Source: Dyadobacter sp. CY347 | GTDB lineage: Bacteria > Bacteroidota > Bacteroidia > Cytophagales > Spirosomataceae | Direction of reading: 5' to 3' | Assembly (NCBI RefSeq): GCF_021502655.1 | Contig: NZ_JAKFFT010000002.1 | Span: 1,488,001-1,552,000, forward strand | Length of the DNA: 64,000 nt | Notes under the pieces: generated by a model | Told to the model about the DNA's origin: nothing | Database searches by the model: none | The model's input: the letters and a program-made list of their open reading frames with translations, nothing else | Position numbers and translations under genes: made by a program | Part shown: positions 16,876-24,792 of the stretch, one piece after another | Layout: each line of letters begins with the position of its first letter | How positions within the stretch are numbered: the first letter of the stretch is position 1

Positions 16876-17119
16876 TCCTGATATCAGCTATTTTTGAATC
16901 TATTTCTGACAGGAACTGAGTATAGGCTTTCCATTCGATAAGATCGTCCCAGGCTTGGAAGTCCTCAGACGTTGCGGATTCAAGCGTCGTTTCAAAAGCT
17001 TGAAGATCAGCATTATATTTCTTTTCAAGAAAATTAATTTTATCTTGAAATTGTTGCCTTTGAGCCAAATAATCCAACAAAACCCAATTGCCGATTTGTT
17101 TTTTTGTCAGCGTAAGCAT
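16850..17119 (-). CDS. Probable antitoxin partner of the TumE-like protein
   Basis: An 89-residue, largely helical, Gln/Glu/Lys-rich protein (MLTLTKKQIGNWVLLDYLAQ; coiled-coil-like QFQDKINFLEKKYNADLQAF). I place the start at ATG 17119, not 17173, because a good minus-strand -7 box (TAAATTTG, 17151-17144) lies between the two. It is the first gene of the pair and overlaps the toxin-like gene by 26 bp in a different frame, which implies translational coupling. No helix-turn-helix is obvious, so autoregulation by DNA binding cannot be asserted. Confidence 0.6.
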   Translation of the reverse strand: MLTLTKKQIGNWVLLDYLAQRQQFQDKINFLEKKYNADLQAFETTLESATSEDFQAWDDLIEWKAYTQFLSEIDSKIADIRNGDFQMAG

Positions 17120-17143
17120 AATATTTTTGTTGCCGGTGTCTAA

Positions 17144-17173
17144 CAAATTTAAATATTCCGAAAGGTTAAACAA
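17144..17173 (-). promoter_or_regulatory. Promoter of the toxin-antitoxin-like pair
   Basis: Read on the minus strand, TTG (17173-17171), a 19-bp spacer and TAAATTTG (17151-17144) match the Bacteroidota -33/-7 promoter. The leader to ATG 17119 would be about 20 nt, which fixes the antitoxin start. Confidence 0.6.
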
Positions 17174-17200
17174 GTTTTATCAGACATTAGTTAAGTTCTT

Positions 17201-17208
17201 TACCTTTG
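17201..17208 (+). promoter_or_regulatory. -7 box almost abutting the cca start codon
   Basis: TACCTTTG is a perfect TAnnTTTG -7 element ending five bases before the ATG at 17213, so the mRNA would have little or no leader. No clear -33 element is seen. Confidence 0.5.
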
Positions 17209-17212
17209 CCGC

Positions 17213-18631
17213 ATGAATTTTAAAGAGCAGTTAATCCAGTATCCGATTCTTGAAATTGTGGCGAAGGCTGCGGCGGAGCTGGGGGTGGAGGCATATGTTA
17301 TCGGTGGATTTGTAAGGGACCTGATACTCAAACGGAATAGCAAGGATATTGACATCGTTTCGATCGGAAGCGGCATTGAACTCGCGGAAATGGTCGCCAG
17401 CCAGCTGGGACCGGATGTTTTCGTGAGCATATACAAGACCTTTGGAACAGCACAGATCCGGCAGGGCGATCTGGAAATCGAGTTTGTAGGCGCGCGCAAA
17501 GAATCCTATCGTGCCGATTCGAGGAAGCCTGCCGTTGAAGACGGAACACTGAGCGACGACCAGAACCGGCGTGATTTCACGATCAACGCGATGGGGATCA
17601 GCCTCAATAAAGGAACATTAGGCGAGCTCGTCGACCCATTTGATGGTCTGCGCGACATCAAGAGAAAAATCATCCGCACGCCGCTGGAACCAGAAATCAC
17701 ATTCTCCGACGACCCATTGCGTATGATGCGGGCCATCCGCTTTGCAAGTCAACTCAACTTCGACATTGAGCCCGACACTTTCGACGCGATCATCAAAATG
17801 AAAGATCGCATCGAGATTGTTTCCATGGAGCGCATTTCAGATGAATTGAATAAGATTATCCTCTCACCGACGCCTTCCTATGGTTTCAAACTACTTTACC
17901 ATGCCGGCATATTACAAATCATTTTCCCCGAAATGATCGAGCTTTTGGGCGTGCAAACCATTGATGGAAAGGGGCATAAGGATAATTTTTACCATACATT
18001 ACAGGTGCTGGACAATGTGTGTCAAACCACAGACGACCTTTGGCTGCGCTGGGCCGCGATCCTTCACGACATTGCCAAACCTGCCACTAAAAAATTCGAT
18101 AAACGCATAGGCTGGTCGTTCCATAATCACGAGGAAGTTGGTGCGCGCATGGTGCCCGTGATTTTCCGGAGAATGAAATTGCCTTTGAATGAAAAAATGC
18201 GGTTTGTAAAAAAGCTTGTTCGATTGCATTTGAGGCCCATTGTTTTGTCCAAAGAAGAAATTACGGACTCTGCAATGCGGCGTTTACTGGTGGAAGCCGG
18301 AGAGGACATTGAGGCGTTAATGAAACTCTGCCGGGCAGACATCACTTCCAAAAATCCCGACAAAGTAAAGCGTTACCTGCACAACTTCGACCTGGTGGAA
18401 CAGAAGTTGAAAGACCTCGAAGAACGTGACAAGCTGCGCAATTTCCAACCCGTTATTACCGGCGAACTGATCATGCAGGCGTTTGGTTTAAAACCGGCCA
18501 AGGAAGTGGGCATTATCAAAGAAATTATCCGGGAGGCAATTCTGGAAGGCATTATTCCTAATGAATTTGATCCTGCCTACGCGTATATGGTGCAAGAGGG
18601 TGAAAAAATGGGCTTAACTTTACAATCATAA
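17213..18631 (+). CDS. cca: CCA tRNA nucleotidyltransferase with C-terminal HD domain
   Basis: A 472-residue class II nucleotidyltransferase that builds or repairs the tRNA 3' CCA end. The head domain carries YVIGGFVRDLILKRNSKDID with the metal-binding DxD in KDIDIV. RRDFTINAM and DPLRMMRAIRFASQL complete the neck and head. RISDELNKI leads into an HD domain with WAAILHDIAKPATK and FHNHEEVGARM, typical of the Bacteroidota form. It is cytosolic and essential in most hosts. It is divergent from the toxin-antitoxin-like pair. Confidence 0.93.
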   Translation: MNFKEQLIQYPILEIVAKAAAELGVEAYVIGGFVRDLILKRNSKDIDIVSIGSGIELAEMVASQLGPDVFVSIYKTFGTAQIRQGDLEIEFVGARKESYRADSRKPAVEDGTLSDDQNRRDFTINAMGISLNKGTLGELVDPFDGLRDIKRKIIRTPLEPEITFSDDPLRMMRAIRFASQLNFDIEPDTFDAIIKMKDRIEIVSMERISDELNKIILSPTPSYGFKLLYHAGILQIIFPEMIELLGVQTIDGKGHKDNFYHTLQVLDNVCQTTDDLWLRWAAILHDIAKPATKKFDKRIGWSFHNHEEVGARMVPVIFRRMKLPLNEKMRFVKKLVRLHLRPIVLSKEEITDSAMRRLLVEAGEDIEALMKLCRADITSKNPDKVKRYLHNFDLVEQKLKDLEERDKLRNFQPVITGELIMQAFGLKPAKEVGIIKEIIREAILEGIIPNEFDPAYAYMVQEGEKMGLTLQS

Positions 18632-18654
18632 ATCTGACTCCTCATTACAATTAA

Positions 18655-18855
18655 ATGGAAAACAATACGCAGTTTAAACGCTTCTTCGGCGCACTTCTCA
18701 CAATCTTAGGCATTTCGGTTCTGCTTTTTGCCTGCATTGCATTTTTATCAGATAAGCCCGTTTTAGGACTCACCGTTTCCAAATGGGAATCTGTTGTTCC
18801 GTTTTTGGTGGGGACGGTGTTTCTGCTGACGGGTGTGAACCTGGTTAAGGGTTAA
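18655..18855 (+). CDS. Small two-helix membrane protein
   Basis: A 66-residue protein with hydrophobic helices at about residues 11-30 (ALLTILGISVLLFACIAFL) and 46-64 (VVPFLVGTVFLLTGVNLV). It starts 24 bp after cca and may be co-transcribed with it. Its stop overlaps that of the convergent DUF2851 gene by 4 bp. No function is recognised. Confidence 0.65.
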   Translation: MENNTQFKRFFGALLTILGISVLLFACIAFLSDKPVLGLTVSKWESVVPFLVGTVFLLTGVNLVKG

Positions 18856-20132
18856 CCGGAGCGCACCAAAGCAGCCCCAACTGTACATTCCAGGCATTTC
18901 CGGAATGTACAGTAATTGTTATACCACTCGATAAGTGCCTGTGAATCAGCCGCCGTTTTAACCTTCATTCCCAATAATTCCCACTCACGCGTAATGCGGT
19001 TCTTTTCCGCACCGATTTCCGACAACCAATAAATTGCTTTTTCCAGCAACTCCGGTTGCTGCCGGTGCTTTGCATAGGCAACCAAAAGAGGCACAGCGCC
19101 ATTGACAATGAGCAAATTGACCGAATCCTTTCCCAGAAATGGCACTTTACCTTTTGACTTTTTCTCAAAAAGATAATGATCCTGCCAATAATCCGACTGC
19201 TCGATCTGGAACATGGCCTGCAAACTGGAAAAGGTTTGGGCGGAAACGATTTCAGAAAACAGATTGCCATTTTTGTTAAGTAACCGCGCAAACTGGGCGA
19301 GCCGCACCGTAGGAAATCCTGCCGGTCGCATGCGGAGGTTTTTCCATTCATGGCCATTCATTTGCTGATCTTTTAATCCATATTTTGCACTCAGAAACTG
19401 ATATTCCGTTCGCAGCTGTCGAATGTAAGGATCGGTGGATTCGGCTGGGATAAGTCCAGCACTGCCAAAAAGCAAAGCTTCAACCTGGTTTAGTTTTTCG
19501 CGATGTTTCCGGATCATTTTCCAGGAAGCAATTTCGGTAAGCCGGGCAAATGGTGCATCATTTAATTTAAAACCAAAATGCCTTCCCAGCCATTGATAAG
19601 CCGTTTCTTCCCAATCATTGTTGTGTCTGCCTAACAAATCCATCACAAGACCGGCTTTCCTATCAAGTCTTTCAAGCAGGACCCGATCGAGCATTCCATA
19701 TTTGTGAATGTCATTCACCTCCGCGAACATTCCCGCGCACGGGATCGTCTCAGTCTCGTCTTGCAGCTGCGCGTATCGTTCCAGAACGGTTTGATTAACA
19801 CTGCCTTTCAATGTTAAAGTGGGCAGCAGGGAACCGTCCTGCCGGACAATCGGCCTGTCATTTTCCCAAACCACATGCAGGATCACTGTTTCGTAAGCCG
19901 GGTCTGTCTGGTGGTGATGCAAAAACCAGTCGGACGATCTTACATGGATTTCAATGCTTCCTACCCATTGAAAATCCTCGATCATGACCCTGGCTTCCGA
20001 GAAGTCGGGACCCGCATTGCCATTCTTATGGCCGGTTCTGAGGATGGAAAGCTTGCAACCTTCGTCCGTGCATAGCGCTTCGGCGGCGAAATATTGGAAT
20101 CGCCATATAAAACTCAGGATATCTTCATTCAT
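18852..20132 (-). CDS. DUF2851 family protein
   Basis: A 426-residue conserved protein of Bacteroidota. DUF2851 features are the N-terminal EDILSFIWRFQYF, HKNGNAGPDFSEARVMIEDF, VGSIEIHVRSSDWFLHHHQT, VILHVVWENDRPI, and the long helical C-terminus with AYQWLGRHFGFKLND. It has no signal peptide. The beta-rich first 130 residues with Asp/Glu/His resemble a nuclease-like core, but no activity is established. It is a single gene, facing cca's small downstream gene and divergent from mtgA. Confidence 0.85.
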   Translation of the reverse strand: MNEDILSFIWRFQYFAAEALCTDEGCKLSILRTGHKNGNAGPDFSEARVMIEDFQWVGSIEIHVRSSDWFLHHHQTDPAYETVILHVVWENDRPIVRQDGSLLPTLTLKGSVNQTVLERYAQLQDETETIPCAGMFAEVNDIHKYGMLDRVLLERLDRKAGLVMDLLGRHNNDWEETAYQWLGRHFGFKLNDAPFARLTEIASWKMIRKHREKLNQVEALLFGSAGLIPAESTDPYIRQLRTEYQFLSAKYGLKDQQMNGHEWKNLRMRPAGFPTVRLAQFARLLNKNGNLFSEIVSAQTFSSLQAMFQIEQSDYWQDHYLFEKKSKGKVPFLGKDSVNLLIVNGAVPLLVAYAKHRQQPELLEKAIYWLSEIGAEKNRITREWELLGMKVKTAADSQALIEWYNNYCTFRKCLECTVGAALVRSG

Positions 20133-20266
20133 CGCATTTAGAATCAGCGTGTGTAGAAATATTTAATGTAATGGCCATTATTTTCTTTGTCTAAACCTGA
20201 TTAGTTTCTGTTCTTTGTACGCTGATGTTTTGGTTTGGTCACAGGTTTTTGAAGTAAAAAAGTTTT

Positions 20267-20953
20267 ATGCTCCGCCGTTTGCAATTTATTGCGCTTAGAA
20301 TCCTCATTGTTTTTTTCGTTGTTTCAATCTTTTGGGTGCTGGTTTTGAAGTTCTTACCTGTCTGGGTAACACCATTCATGCTGTCGAGAAAAATCGAAGC
20401 GTTCCGTGCAGATGAAGACACCGAAATCCATCACGATTGGGAGCCTTACGAAAATATTTCTAAGGAAGTCGCGCTGGCGGTTGTCGCATCCGAAGACCAG
20501 AATTTCCCGAATCACTGGGGATTTGATTTCGACCAGATCTATAACGCGGTGACAGAGAAGCGGAAACGCGCCCGTGGCGCCAGCACCATTTCGCAGCAAG
20601 TCGCCAAAAACGTCTTTCTATGGCACGGCAGAAGCTTTGTGAGGAAAGGTTTGGAGGCTTATTTTACCGTCTTAATCGAATTGATCTGGGATAAAGAGCG
20701 GATTCTGGAAGTGTATTTGAATGTTGCTGAAATGGGAAAAATGACATTTGGCGTAGAAGCAGCCTCATTGCGATACTACAATAAATCCGCCAAAAAGCTC
20801 TCCCGTTTCGAAGCCGCCCGCATCGCCGCCGTGCTCCCAAACCCAGTCCGTTTCTCCATCAAAAACCCCTCAGGCTACGTCCAAAAAAGAACCGGCCAAA
20901 TCGTAAGGCAAATGCGGTATCTGGGCGGTCAGAAGTATATTGCGGATTTGTAA
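20267..20953 (+). CDS. mtgA: Monofunctional biosynthetic peptidoglycan transglycosylase
   Basis: A 228-residue GT51 enzyme anchored by one N-terminal helix (about residues 8-33). It polymerises lipid II into glycan strands at the inner membrane. GT51 motifs in order: VVASEDQNFPNHWG with catalytic Glu76, RGASTISQQVAKNVFLW, ELIWDKERILEVYLNVAEMG, GVEAASLRYYNKSAK, and AARIAAVLPNP. There is no transpeptidase domain, which defines the MtgA form. Length is standard. Confidence 0.93.
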   Translation: MLRRLQFIALRILIVFFVVSIFWVLVLKFLPVWVTPFMLSRKIEAFRADEDTEIHHDWEPYENISKEVALAVVASEDQNFPNHWGFDFDQIYNAVTEKRKRARGASTISQQVAKNVFLWHGRSFVRKGLEAYFTVLIELIWDKERILEVYLNVAEMGKMTFGVEAASLRYYNKSAKKLSRFEAARIAAVLPNPVRFSIKNPSGYVQKRTGQIVRQMRYLGGQKYIADL

Positions 20954-20992
20954 GGCGAGTGTATCAGTAAACCTACATCTTCGATAAATAAA

Positions 20993-21020
20993 AATGACCT
21001 GTCATAAATGGCAGGTCATT
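20993..21020. terminator. Stem-loop between mtgA and the Abi-like gene
   Basis: AATGACCTGTCA pairs with TGGCAGGTCATT (one G-T wobble) around a TAAA loop. The T-rich run needed for intrinsic termination is on the minus-strand side (TTTTTATTT), so polarity is uncertain; it may slow or terminate transcription from either direction. Confidence 0.55.
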
Positions 21021-21086
21021 GGTCTATAACTTGGTTACGTTATCCGAGGATAAGAGGCTTTTCCAAGCATCACATACAAAAATATC

Positions 21087-21094
21087 TATATTTG
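21087..21094 (+). promoter_or_regulatory. -7 box of the Abi-like gene
   Basis: TATATTTG, a perfect TAnnTTTG element, lies 19 bp before the ATG at 21114 and gives a leader of roughly 13-15 nt. No -33 element is evident. Confidence 0.5.
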
Positions 21095-21113
21095 GCGAAT
21101 AAAAAAAACGCTG

Positions 21114-21830
21114 ATGCATTTTGATCATTTCACACTATATTTTTCTGAATCAAGGGTTGCGAGATATGTGAAGGCAGCTGATGGCTCACACAGTTTCGCT
21201 CAAAATTTATACAAAGGAAATCTCATGGTTTCCCAAGCCTTCCATCCGCTGATTGGTGTCTTGGAGGTTGTCCTTCGAAACAGGCTTAATGACGTAATTG
21301 CTGACCATTTTAAGGACGACAAATGGTTATTAAATCAGCGAAATGGTTTCATGGCTGACCCTTCCCTAATCTTTGTTCACAAAAAAAGTCATTCTCAAAC
21401 AATGAACGACTTTTTGAAGAAGGATGTCACTAACGCAGAAAAGAGAATTAAAAAAACAAAAGCTTCTGTAAGTATTGGGAAGATTGTGGCAGAATTGACC
21501 TTTGGCTTTTGGACTGAATTGTTCGAAGTGCACCACTACAAGCTCCTTTTCGGTAGACCTATCCAGGTTTTTCCAGCACTACCACCTGGGTTCGGGAGGA
21601 AGGAAGTGAAAGACACACTTGATTTCATCAGAAGATTCAGAAATCGGATCAACCATAACGAGCCTGTATGTTTTAATAACGAGATTGTTGATTTTACATA
21701 TGCTTTAAAGGTGCATGCATCCATTTTAAACGTACTAAGTTGGATAGATCCTCAATTGTTGATTTTTGTTTCTGATGTTGATCAAGTTGAAACGGCCATA
21801 AATGTCATTACTAGGAATACTGACTTATGA
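21114..21830 (+). CDS. Abi-like (AbiD/AbiF-type) protein with HEPN RNase motif
   Basis: A 238-residue protein of the Abi_2-like group (abortive infection, AbiD/AbiF). Family traits are HPLIGVLEVVLRNRLNDVIA near the N-terminus, VAELTFGFWTELF in the middle, and FIRRFRNRINHNEP near residue 175. Arg176 and His181 form an R-x4-H motif typical of HEPN ribonucleases, matching the RN-R-xx-H-HE pattern of the family. It has its own promoter and no evident partner gene. Phage defence by RNA cleavage is a family-based inference; no activity can be read directly. Codon usage looks more AT-rich than its neighbours, which is consistent with transfer. Confidence 0.72.
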   Translation: MHFDHFTLYFSESRVARYVKAADGSHSFAQNLYKGNLMVSQAFHPLIGVLEVVLRNRLNDVIADHFKDDKWLLNQRNGFMADPSLIFVHKKSHSQTMNDFLKKDVTNAEKRIKKTKASVSIGKIVAELTFGFWTELFEVHHYKLLFGRPIQVFPALPPGFGRKEVKDTLDFIRRFRNRINHNEPVCFNNEIVDFTYALKVHASILNVLSWIDPQLLIFVSDVDQVETAINVITRNTDL

Positions 21831-21840
21831 AATCCCAACC

Positions 21841-22509
21841 TCAACTATTCCCCCGACTTTTCTCCTTCAAAAATTTATAAGTCCGGTGCCTGGCTAGGGC
21901 TGGGCTGAGTTTTTCGAAGAGGCCTTGATTTTTTAGGGCGTACCAGTTGATTTTCAGGAGGTAAAGACTTACGAAGGAGCTTAGGTTGTTTTGGATGAAG
22001 GTGCTGGTTTTGGTTTGGAGGTCGAGGCGTTCGATGGCTTGCAGGCCGCGCCAGTAGTCGATGCTGTCGGCATAAGCTTTGTTTCTGGCCCGTCCTTCAC
22101 CGGCGGTGTAGATGAGCAGGCGGTCGTCGGAGGGTTTTTGGATGTTGTCCCAGAACTGCCGCCATTCTTCATTGCTTCTGGAATTGCTGACGACGGATCT
22201 CGAAATATCAGTTGTGTCGAGCTGGATCTTGATTCCGTTTTCGAGGAAGAAAAAAAGCTGGCCTTTTAACTGGGAGACTTGCATTTGATACAAATTGGGA
22301 ACCAAATCCTTCTCCATGAGCAGATTAATGCTGTCCTGCCCAAGCTTGATCGAATGTACAGTGGCTGCGAAACCTTTTTCCCGCGTCAGTAAGATGGCCT
22401 TGCGACCTTTCAGCTGTTCCGGGTTGACAATTTTTATCTTAATTAGCTGACCAAACGCAGGGGATAGGAGGAAGAAAAAAGCAATAACCCGGAAGAGCAA
22501 TTTGGTCAT
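21841..22509 (-). CDS. Secreted protein of unknown function, possibly a DUF4369-like domain without thioredoxin
   Basis: A 222-residue protein with a signal peptide (MTKLLFRVIAFFFLLSPAFG, then Q). The first 90 residues are a beta-rich domain (ILLTREKGFAATVHSIKLGQ; YQMQVSQLKGQLFFFLENG; IKIQLDTTD) that resembles the DUF4369-type N-terminal domain of TlpA-like thioredoxins. The rest is helical (YWRGLQAIERLDLQTKTSTF; FVSLYLLKINWYAL) as in those proteins, but it stops before any CxxC thioredoxin domain. It is on the same strand as, and 111 bp downstream of, the exonuclease/phosphatase gene. Function unknown. Confidence 0.6.
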   Translation of the reverse strand: MTKLLFRVIAFFFLLSPAFGQLIKIKIVNPEQLKGRKAILLTREKGFAATVHSIKLGQDSINLLMEKDLVPNLYQMQVSQLKGQLFFFLENGIKIQLDTTDISRSVVSNSRSNEEWRQFWDNIQKPSDDRLLIYTAGEGRARNKAYADSIDYWRGLQAIERLDLQTKTSTFIQNNLSSFVSLYLLKINWYALKNQGLFEKLSPALARHRTYKFLKEKSRGNS

Positions 22510-22620
22510 CTTGGAACAAAAATTAAGAGGAAGCCAGCGATTAAGAGCGGGCGTTTGACAAGTAAATTAGAAAAAAATTCTCAATATCATTGCCAAAAGC
22601 CGACCCACTTCTTACTGCCG

Positions 22621-23460
22621 TTACTTAATCTCGATCTTAACCAAAACCGGCTGGTGATCAGATGGGTAACGCTGCTCTTTGGCATCTGTTAGAACGCCGT
22701 ATTTAAGCACATTAATGTTCTTGCTTACAAAAATATAATCAATGCGTTTGTCCATCGGCGCGTCGAATTTGAAACTGTTGAATGTTCCTTCGGGCCCGTA
22801 AGGAGGCTGTTTGGTTACCTCATGCGAATCGCTCAGCAATCCCTGAATTGTTTTGATCTGTTCCGTTTCAGGCGTTGAGTTAAAGTCGCCAGTCAGGATC
22901 ACTGTGGATTTGCCAGCGATCTCGCTGATTTTTTTTACCATCAAATGGCCCGATTGTCTGCGCGCTTCAACGCCCTGGTGATCAAAGTGAACATTAAAGA
23001 AATAGAATTCTTTCTTGCTTAACAAATCCTGGAACTTTACCCAGGAAGCAATTCTGTTACAGCAGGTTGCGTCCCAGCCTTTGCCCGGTTTATCCGGCGT
23101 TTCGCTGAGCCAGAAATCGCCTGATTGCAAGGCTTTGAAGCGGTCCTTTTTGTAGAAGATCGCTGAATGCTCTCCGCCTTCCTTACCATCGTCCCGGCCC
23201 TTTCCGTAAAAAGTGAATTCCGTCAGTTCAGCTACGTCTTTTAATTGACCTATCAGTGCTTCTTGTACACCGAAAATGTCAAATTCATGGAAACGGATCA
23301 GGCCTTTCACATTTTCTTTGCGGTTTGGCCAGGCATTTACACCGTCGTTCGCAGTGTTATAGCGCAGATTATAAGAGGCAACATTGATTGTATTCTTTTG
23401 CGCAAAAGTGCTTTGCGACAATGCGAACATCAGGGAAAGGGCGAAGGCGATTTTTTTCAT
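22621..23460 (-). CDS. Secreted endonuclease/exonuclease/phosphatase (EEP) superfamily enzyme
   Basis: A 279-residue EEP-fold hydrolase with a signal peptide ending in TFAQ. Catalytic motifs are VASYNLRYNT (Asn), DIFGVQEALI (metal Glu), FFNVHFDHQG (His), VILTGDFNSTPET (Asp/Asn), DKRIDYIFVS, and the terminal YPSDHQPVLV (Asp-His). The family includes DNases, sphingomyelinases and inositol phosphatases, all phosphoester hydrolases. The secreted copy, last in a sigma/FecR/SusCD/metallophosphoesterase run, should release phosphate or head groups outside the inner membrane. A -7-like box TAACTTTG (23496-23489) may give it its own promoter. Confidence 0.85.
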   Translation of the reverse strand: MKKIAFALSLMFALSQSTFAQKNTINVASYNLRYNTANDGVNAWPNRKENVKGLIRFHEFDIFGVQEALIGQLKDVAELTEFTFYGKGRDDGKEGGEHSAIFYKKDRFKALQSGDFWLSETPDKPGKGWDATCCNRIASWVKFQDLLSKKEFYFFNVHFDHQGVEARRQSGHLMVKKISEIAGKSTVILTGDFNSTPETEQIKTIQGLLSDSHEVTKQPPYGPEGTFNSFKFDAPMDKRIDYIFVSKNINVLKYGVLTDAKEQRYPSDHQPVLVKIEIK

Positions 23461-23532
23461 TTAATGCTTAAAATTTGTGAACATGGGGCAAAGTTAACAG
23501 GCTTCCTGGTTATTGATATTCCGGTTTTGTGA

Positions 23533-24753
23533 TCATTTCCCCTTTTTTGCAAGAAGGAATTTGCCGACAACTTCCCCGTCGTCCCGGATCATTTTCAGGT
23601 CGAGTTGCTTTTTGGTTGCGTGCAATTTGATCAATGTTCTTTTGCCTTCCAGCGGTCCTCCGCCAATCACGATGGGATAATTGTGCGTTGCATCCGGCTC
23701 GTGCGTGGCATACCGATGGGTATGACCGGAGATTTGTAAGTCAATTTTTGCTTTATTCAAAACCGGCCCGAAAAGCTCGCGACAATGCAATGTTCCATGC
23801 CAATCTCCTGAATGATAAGGGGATATGTGGATCAGCACAATCCGGAAATCGGCTTTTTTGAAATCAGGGGATTCCACTTCTTTTTCCAGCCACCTTTTCT
23901 GGACCTCCCGATACCGGTCAAATGCCGAAAGTCCGCCATATTCAACGCTGTCATCCGTCTTGTCTTCGCCGGAATCCAGGACGACCAACCGCACCGGCCC
24001 CCGTGTGAAGGCATAGTAATATTTGTTTTCGGGATAGGCATAGTAAGCCGGAATGTGCCTGGAAAAGCTCCCGCGGCATTCATGATTTCCCTGCGTGAGG
24101 ATAAACGGGATTTCGGATGCGAAAATGTCCGTTGCAGGCTTGATCAGATGGTTAACCATCTGAGTTTCTTCGGTTACCCAGTCAAAGCAATCACCATTGA
24201 AAACCACGAAGTCATAGTCTCGGGTGTTGCCCGTATAGCCATGTCTGTAAAGCAGTTGCGGGATGATTTGCGGGCGGTCGTGAATGTCGTTGAAGATGAC
24301 CATTTTGAATTCTTCCTCATTTTCCGCCGGTGTTTTGAAGCCGAACATGGCGCTGGCAATGGTGTCCCCAAACTCGACTTTCGAACCTTTGTAACCTGTT
24401 ATTTCAGTGGAAACGATTTTGTATTTGTGCTCTGTGCCTGCATTCAGTCCGGATAATGTGACCTTATTAATGCGGTTGTTGGCTTCGATAAGGCCATTGT
24501 TATAGCCAAATTCGCGCTTGCTGGTGTATGTTCCGGCCCCGTATTCTACCCAGCTGAAACAGTTTTTGTGCGTAATCCACATGATTGTCACTTCGTTGGT
24601 GCCCATATTCTGCAAATAAGGGCCTGCCACAAAATGATTTTTTTCTTCGACTGATGCATTGGAATCGCCGGCTTGTGCAGCCGACAGGGGCAAAAGGCTG
24701 AGCGCCCCGATCTGCGACATTTTTTCAAGAAACGACCTTCTGTCTGAAAGCAT
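23533..24753 (-). CDS. Exported metallophosphoesterase with N-terminal Fn3-like (purple acid phosphatase) domain
   Basis: A 406-residue exported enzyme. The N-terminus DRRSFLEKMSQIGALSLLPL looks like a Tat signal. Residues 40-140 form a fibronectin-like domain as in purple acid phosphatases (VAGPYLQNMGTNEVTIMWIT). The calcineurin-like catalytic core follows: FNDIHDRP, VFNGDCFDWV, ILTQGNHECRG, VLIHISPYHSG and ISGHTHRYATH, supplying the full two-metal set. It is expected to hydrolyse phosphomonoesters or diesters in the periplasm. It lies 39 bp downstream of susD and is probably in its transcript. Confidence 0.87.
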   Translation of the reverse strand: MLSDRRSFLEKMSQIGALSLLPLSAAQAGDSNASVEEKNHFVAGPYLQNMGTNEVTIMWITHKNCFSWVEYGAGTYTSKREFGYNNGLIEANNRINKVTLSGLNAGTEHKYKIVSTEITGYKGSKVEFGDTIASAMFGFKTPAENEEEFKMVIFNDIHDRPQIIPQLLYRHGYTGNTRDYDFVVFNGDCFDWVTEETQMVNHLIKPATDIFASEIPFILTQGNHECRGSFSRHIPAYYAYPENKYYYAFTRGPVRLVVLDSGEDKTDDSVEYGGLSAFDRYREVQKRWLEKEVESPDFKKADFRIVLIHISPYHSGDWHGTLHCRELFGPVLNKAKIDLQISGHTHRYATHEPDATHNYPIVIGGGPLEGKRTLIKLHATKKQLDLKMIRDDGEVVGKFLLAKKGK

Positions 24754-24792
24754 AATTTATGGGTTTAGGAATAGATGCGATTGATTAAAAAG

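Noticed and set aside
23812..24456. Plus-strand 214-codon frame opposite the metallophosphoesterase
   Set aside because: It overlaps the catalytic core on the other strand and has no recognisable domain.
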